A stretch of 46,166 nucleotides of DNA, taken from Carideicomes alvinocaridis. Lineage in GTDB: Bacteria; Pseudomonadota; Alphaproteobacteria; Rhodobacterales; Rhodobacteraceae. The notes under the pieces were generated by a model. The model did not search any database. It saw only the letters and a program-made list of their open reading frames with translations, and was not told the DNA's origin. The DNA is taken from contig SRJI02000039.1 in NCBI GenBank assembly GCA_005473895.2, forward strand, positions 1 through 46,166, written 5' to 3'. The translations under genes were made by a program, and so were the position numbers. Below are positions 45,068-46,166 of the stretch, in pieces (the first letter of the stretch is position 1; every line of letters starts with the position of its first letter).

Positions 45068-46166
45068 CTACCGCAGGAACGCGTCCCCGAACCCGGCCGC
45101 CCGGGCCTTGCCCAGTGCCGCCTGCGCGGCGGCGGACGAGGTGAAGGGCCCCGCCATGACCACCTGGAGAACCTTGCCGCCGCTCCGCATCGGCCGCGCC
45201 ACGGCGGGAAGTCCCGCGCCCCGCAGCCGGCGCAGGCTGCCCTGGGCGTTGGCCGCAACGCCGAAGGCGCCGACCTGCACGTATTGTGCCGCGCCCGTGG
45301 CCTGTGCCCGCGGCGCCACCGGGGCCGACCGCGCCACCGGGGCCTTGCGGGCCGCTTGTGCCTCGGCCGGCTTCGGCGCCTGCGCCGCAGGGACCGAGCG
45401 CGACGAGATCACCGGCGCCGCCTTTTCTTCCAGCCGGACCGTGCCGGTGCGCTGCCCCACGAGAACGCGGTATTCGTCCTCGGCCGCGAGGTAGGTTCGC
45501 TGGGTTTCGTAGTCGGTGAAGGGGTAGAACAGCCGAGGATATTCGGACGTCACGTCCTCCCCGGAAACGCGGTCCACGAGGCGGCGCGGGACGGTGCGGG
45601 TCCAGATCAGCTCCATCTCCGCCTTGCCGTTCAGGGTCTGGTAGGCGCGGCGCTCGTTCAGACGATCGTCGGTCCAGGCGGGGCGATACCCATCGGGCAC
45701 GCTGATCCGGGCCGAGGCCGGCTCCGGCGGGTGGTAGACGTGGCGCGGCACGATGGTGGCCCGGGGGCTGACGCTGCCCGGCCGCGCCTCGACCAGCGTG
45801 GTCCGGGGGACGCGCTGCGTCGGCGCCTGGCGCACGCCGCTATTGCCGCGCGAGACATAGGTCGCGGCCCCCGCGCCGGAGATGCCACAGCGGATGCCGG
45901 TGACGGGCGTGCCGTCCGCGCAGCGACCGTAGGAGGCGATGCCGCCGCCGGCGGCCGCGCGGATTTCCCCGTCGGTCACGTTGACGACGCGGCGCACCGG
46001 CGCCTTGACGATGCGGGCCTCGACGGGGCTCTGTTCGACGGGGCGCTTCTCGACGGGGCGCTTCTCGACGGGGCGGCGCGCCGTGACCTGCGGCGTTGCG
46101 GCCCGGGGCGCCGGTTTCGCAGCCGTCGTGGCCACGTTCGCCACGGGCGCCGCCGGCCGCGGCTCC
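45068..46166 (-). CDS. SPOR-domain protein, N-terminus outside the window
   Basis: The frame is open to the window edge, so the gene is 5'-partial and the internal GTG at 46144 should not be taken as its start. At least 365 residues are visible. The last 75 or so form a SPOR domain (AAQYVQVGAFGVAANAQGSL to AGFGDAFLR), which binds denuded peptidoglycan, often at the septum. The middle contains RCADGTPVTGIRCG and a conserved WTDDRLNERRAYQTLNGKAE block. The visible N-terminal part is Pro/Ala/Val-rich with VEKRP repeats, as expected for a periplasmic linker. A membrane or lipoprotein anchor upstream is expected but not seen. Confidence 0.85.
   Translation of the reverse strand, partial: EPRPAAPVANVATTAAKPAPRAATPQVTARRPVEKRPVEKRPVEQSPVEARIVKAPVRRVVNVTDGEIRAAAGGGIASYGRCADGTPVTGIRCGISGAGAATYVSRGNSGVRQAPTQRVPRTTLVEARPGSVSPRATIVPRHVYHPPEPASARISVPDGYRPAWTDDRLNERRAYQTLNGKAEMELIWTRTVPRRLVDRVSGEDVTSEYPRLFYPFTDYETQRTYLAAEDEYRVLVGQRTGTVRLEEKAAPVISSRSVPAAQAPKPAEAQAARKAPVARSAPVAPRAQATGAAQYVQVGAFGVAANAQGSLRRLRGAGLPAVARPMRSGGKVLQVVMAGPFTSSAAAQAALGKARAAGFGDAFLR
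46020..46079. repeat. Four 15-bp in-frame repeats in the SPOR gene linker
   Basis: Four consecutive units begin TCGACGGGGC (at 46020, 46035, 46050 and 46065); units 2 and 3 are identical. They encode a VEKRP-like pentapeptide repeat in the linker and could vary in number by slippage. Confidence 0.85.

Noticed and set aside
46020-46079. Short direct repeats as a CRISPR fragment
   Set aside because: The units are 15 bp, contiguous without spacers, in frame and inside a coding linker.

Overview
This is a GC-rich, densely coded chromosomal segment whose gene content points to an alphaproteobacterium of the Rhodobacteraceae, most likely the marine Roseobacter group. The evidence is an ectoine operon with its own aspartate kinase and EctR, DmdB/DmdC-like acyl-CoA enzymes, a PaaABCDE epoxidase operon with bifunctional PaaZ, MerR-controlled beta-oxidation genes, and short dispersed repeats at gene 3' ends. 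I see no tRNA, rRNA, IS element, phage gene or CRISPR array, so this looks like ordinary chromosome rather than an island.

Left part (1-12.7 kb): a 5'-truncated KDO transferase, a Nudix hydrolase, a DUF1178 protein overlapping an SDR, cobQ, a TPR-sulfotransferase fusion, a DoxX-like membrane protein, a secreted UshA-type 5'-nucleotidase, and a tightly overlapping DUF952-pyrD-arsC set. A tandem 62-bp repeat pair follows. Then comes a minus-strand run of two hotdog thioesterases and a MATE exporter.

Middle left (12.7-24.1 kb): two tandem MerR regulators lead into a fatty-acid/acyl-CoA oxidation operon. It holds a 593-aa DmdC-like acyl-CoA dehydrogenase, a small ribbon-helix-helix-like protein, a long-chain-type acyl-CoA dehydrogenase, a GST, a thiolase and a FadJ-type hydratase/dehydrogenase, and ends at a strong terminator. 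A family-2 sulfotransferase and a DmdB-like acyl-CoA ligase follow.

Middle (24.1-29.5 kb): ectA-ectB-ectC-ask on the minus strand, ending in a terminator, with divergent MarR-type ectR. No ectoine hydroxylase (ectD) is present. A FadR-type GntR regulator sits next to it with a perfect ATGTATACAT palindrome in its leader.

Middle right (29.5-39.7 kb): one 11-gene minus-strand run with gaps of at most 54 bp: paaJ-paaA-paaB-paaC-paaD-paaE, a PaaA-like ferritin paralogue with a changed metal-ligand set, an RluE-like pseudouridine synthase, cytochrome b561, cytochrome P450 and paaZ. PaaABCE epoxidises phenylacetyl-CoA, PaaZ opens and oxidises the ring, and PaaJ performs the thiolytic steps. paaG, paaF, paaH and paaK are not in the window. 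A perfect 10-bp inverted repeat lies just upstream of paaJ and is the obvious candidate operator.

Right end (39.9-46.2 kb): a hemerythrin-like protein, an ABM-type protein, an unassigned protein with kinase-like motifs, WrbA, a 2OG-Fe(II) oxygenase, a small HExxH metalloprotein, a membrane protein that looks like a metallopeptidase without its zinc histidines, and a SPOR-domain protein cut by the window edge.
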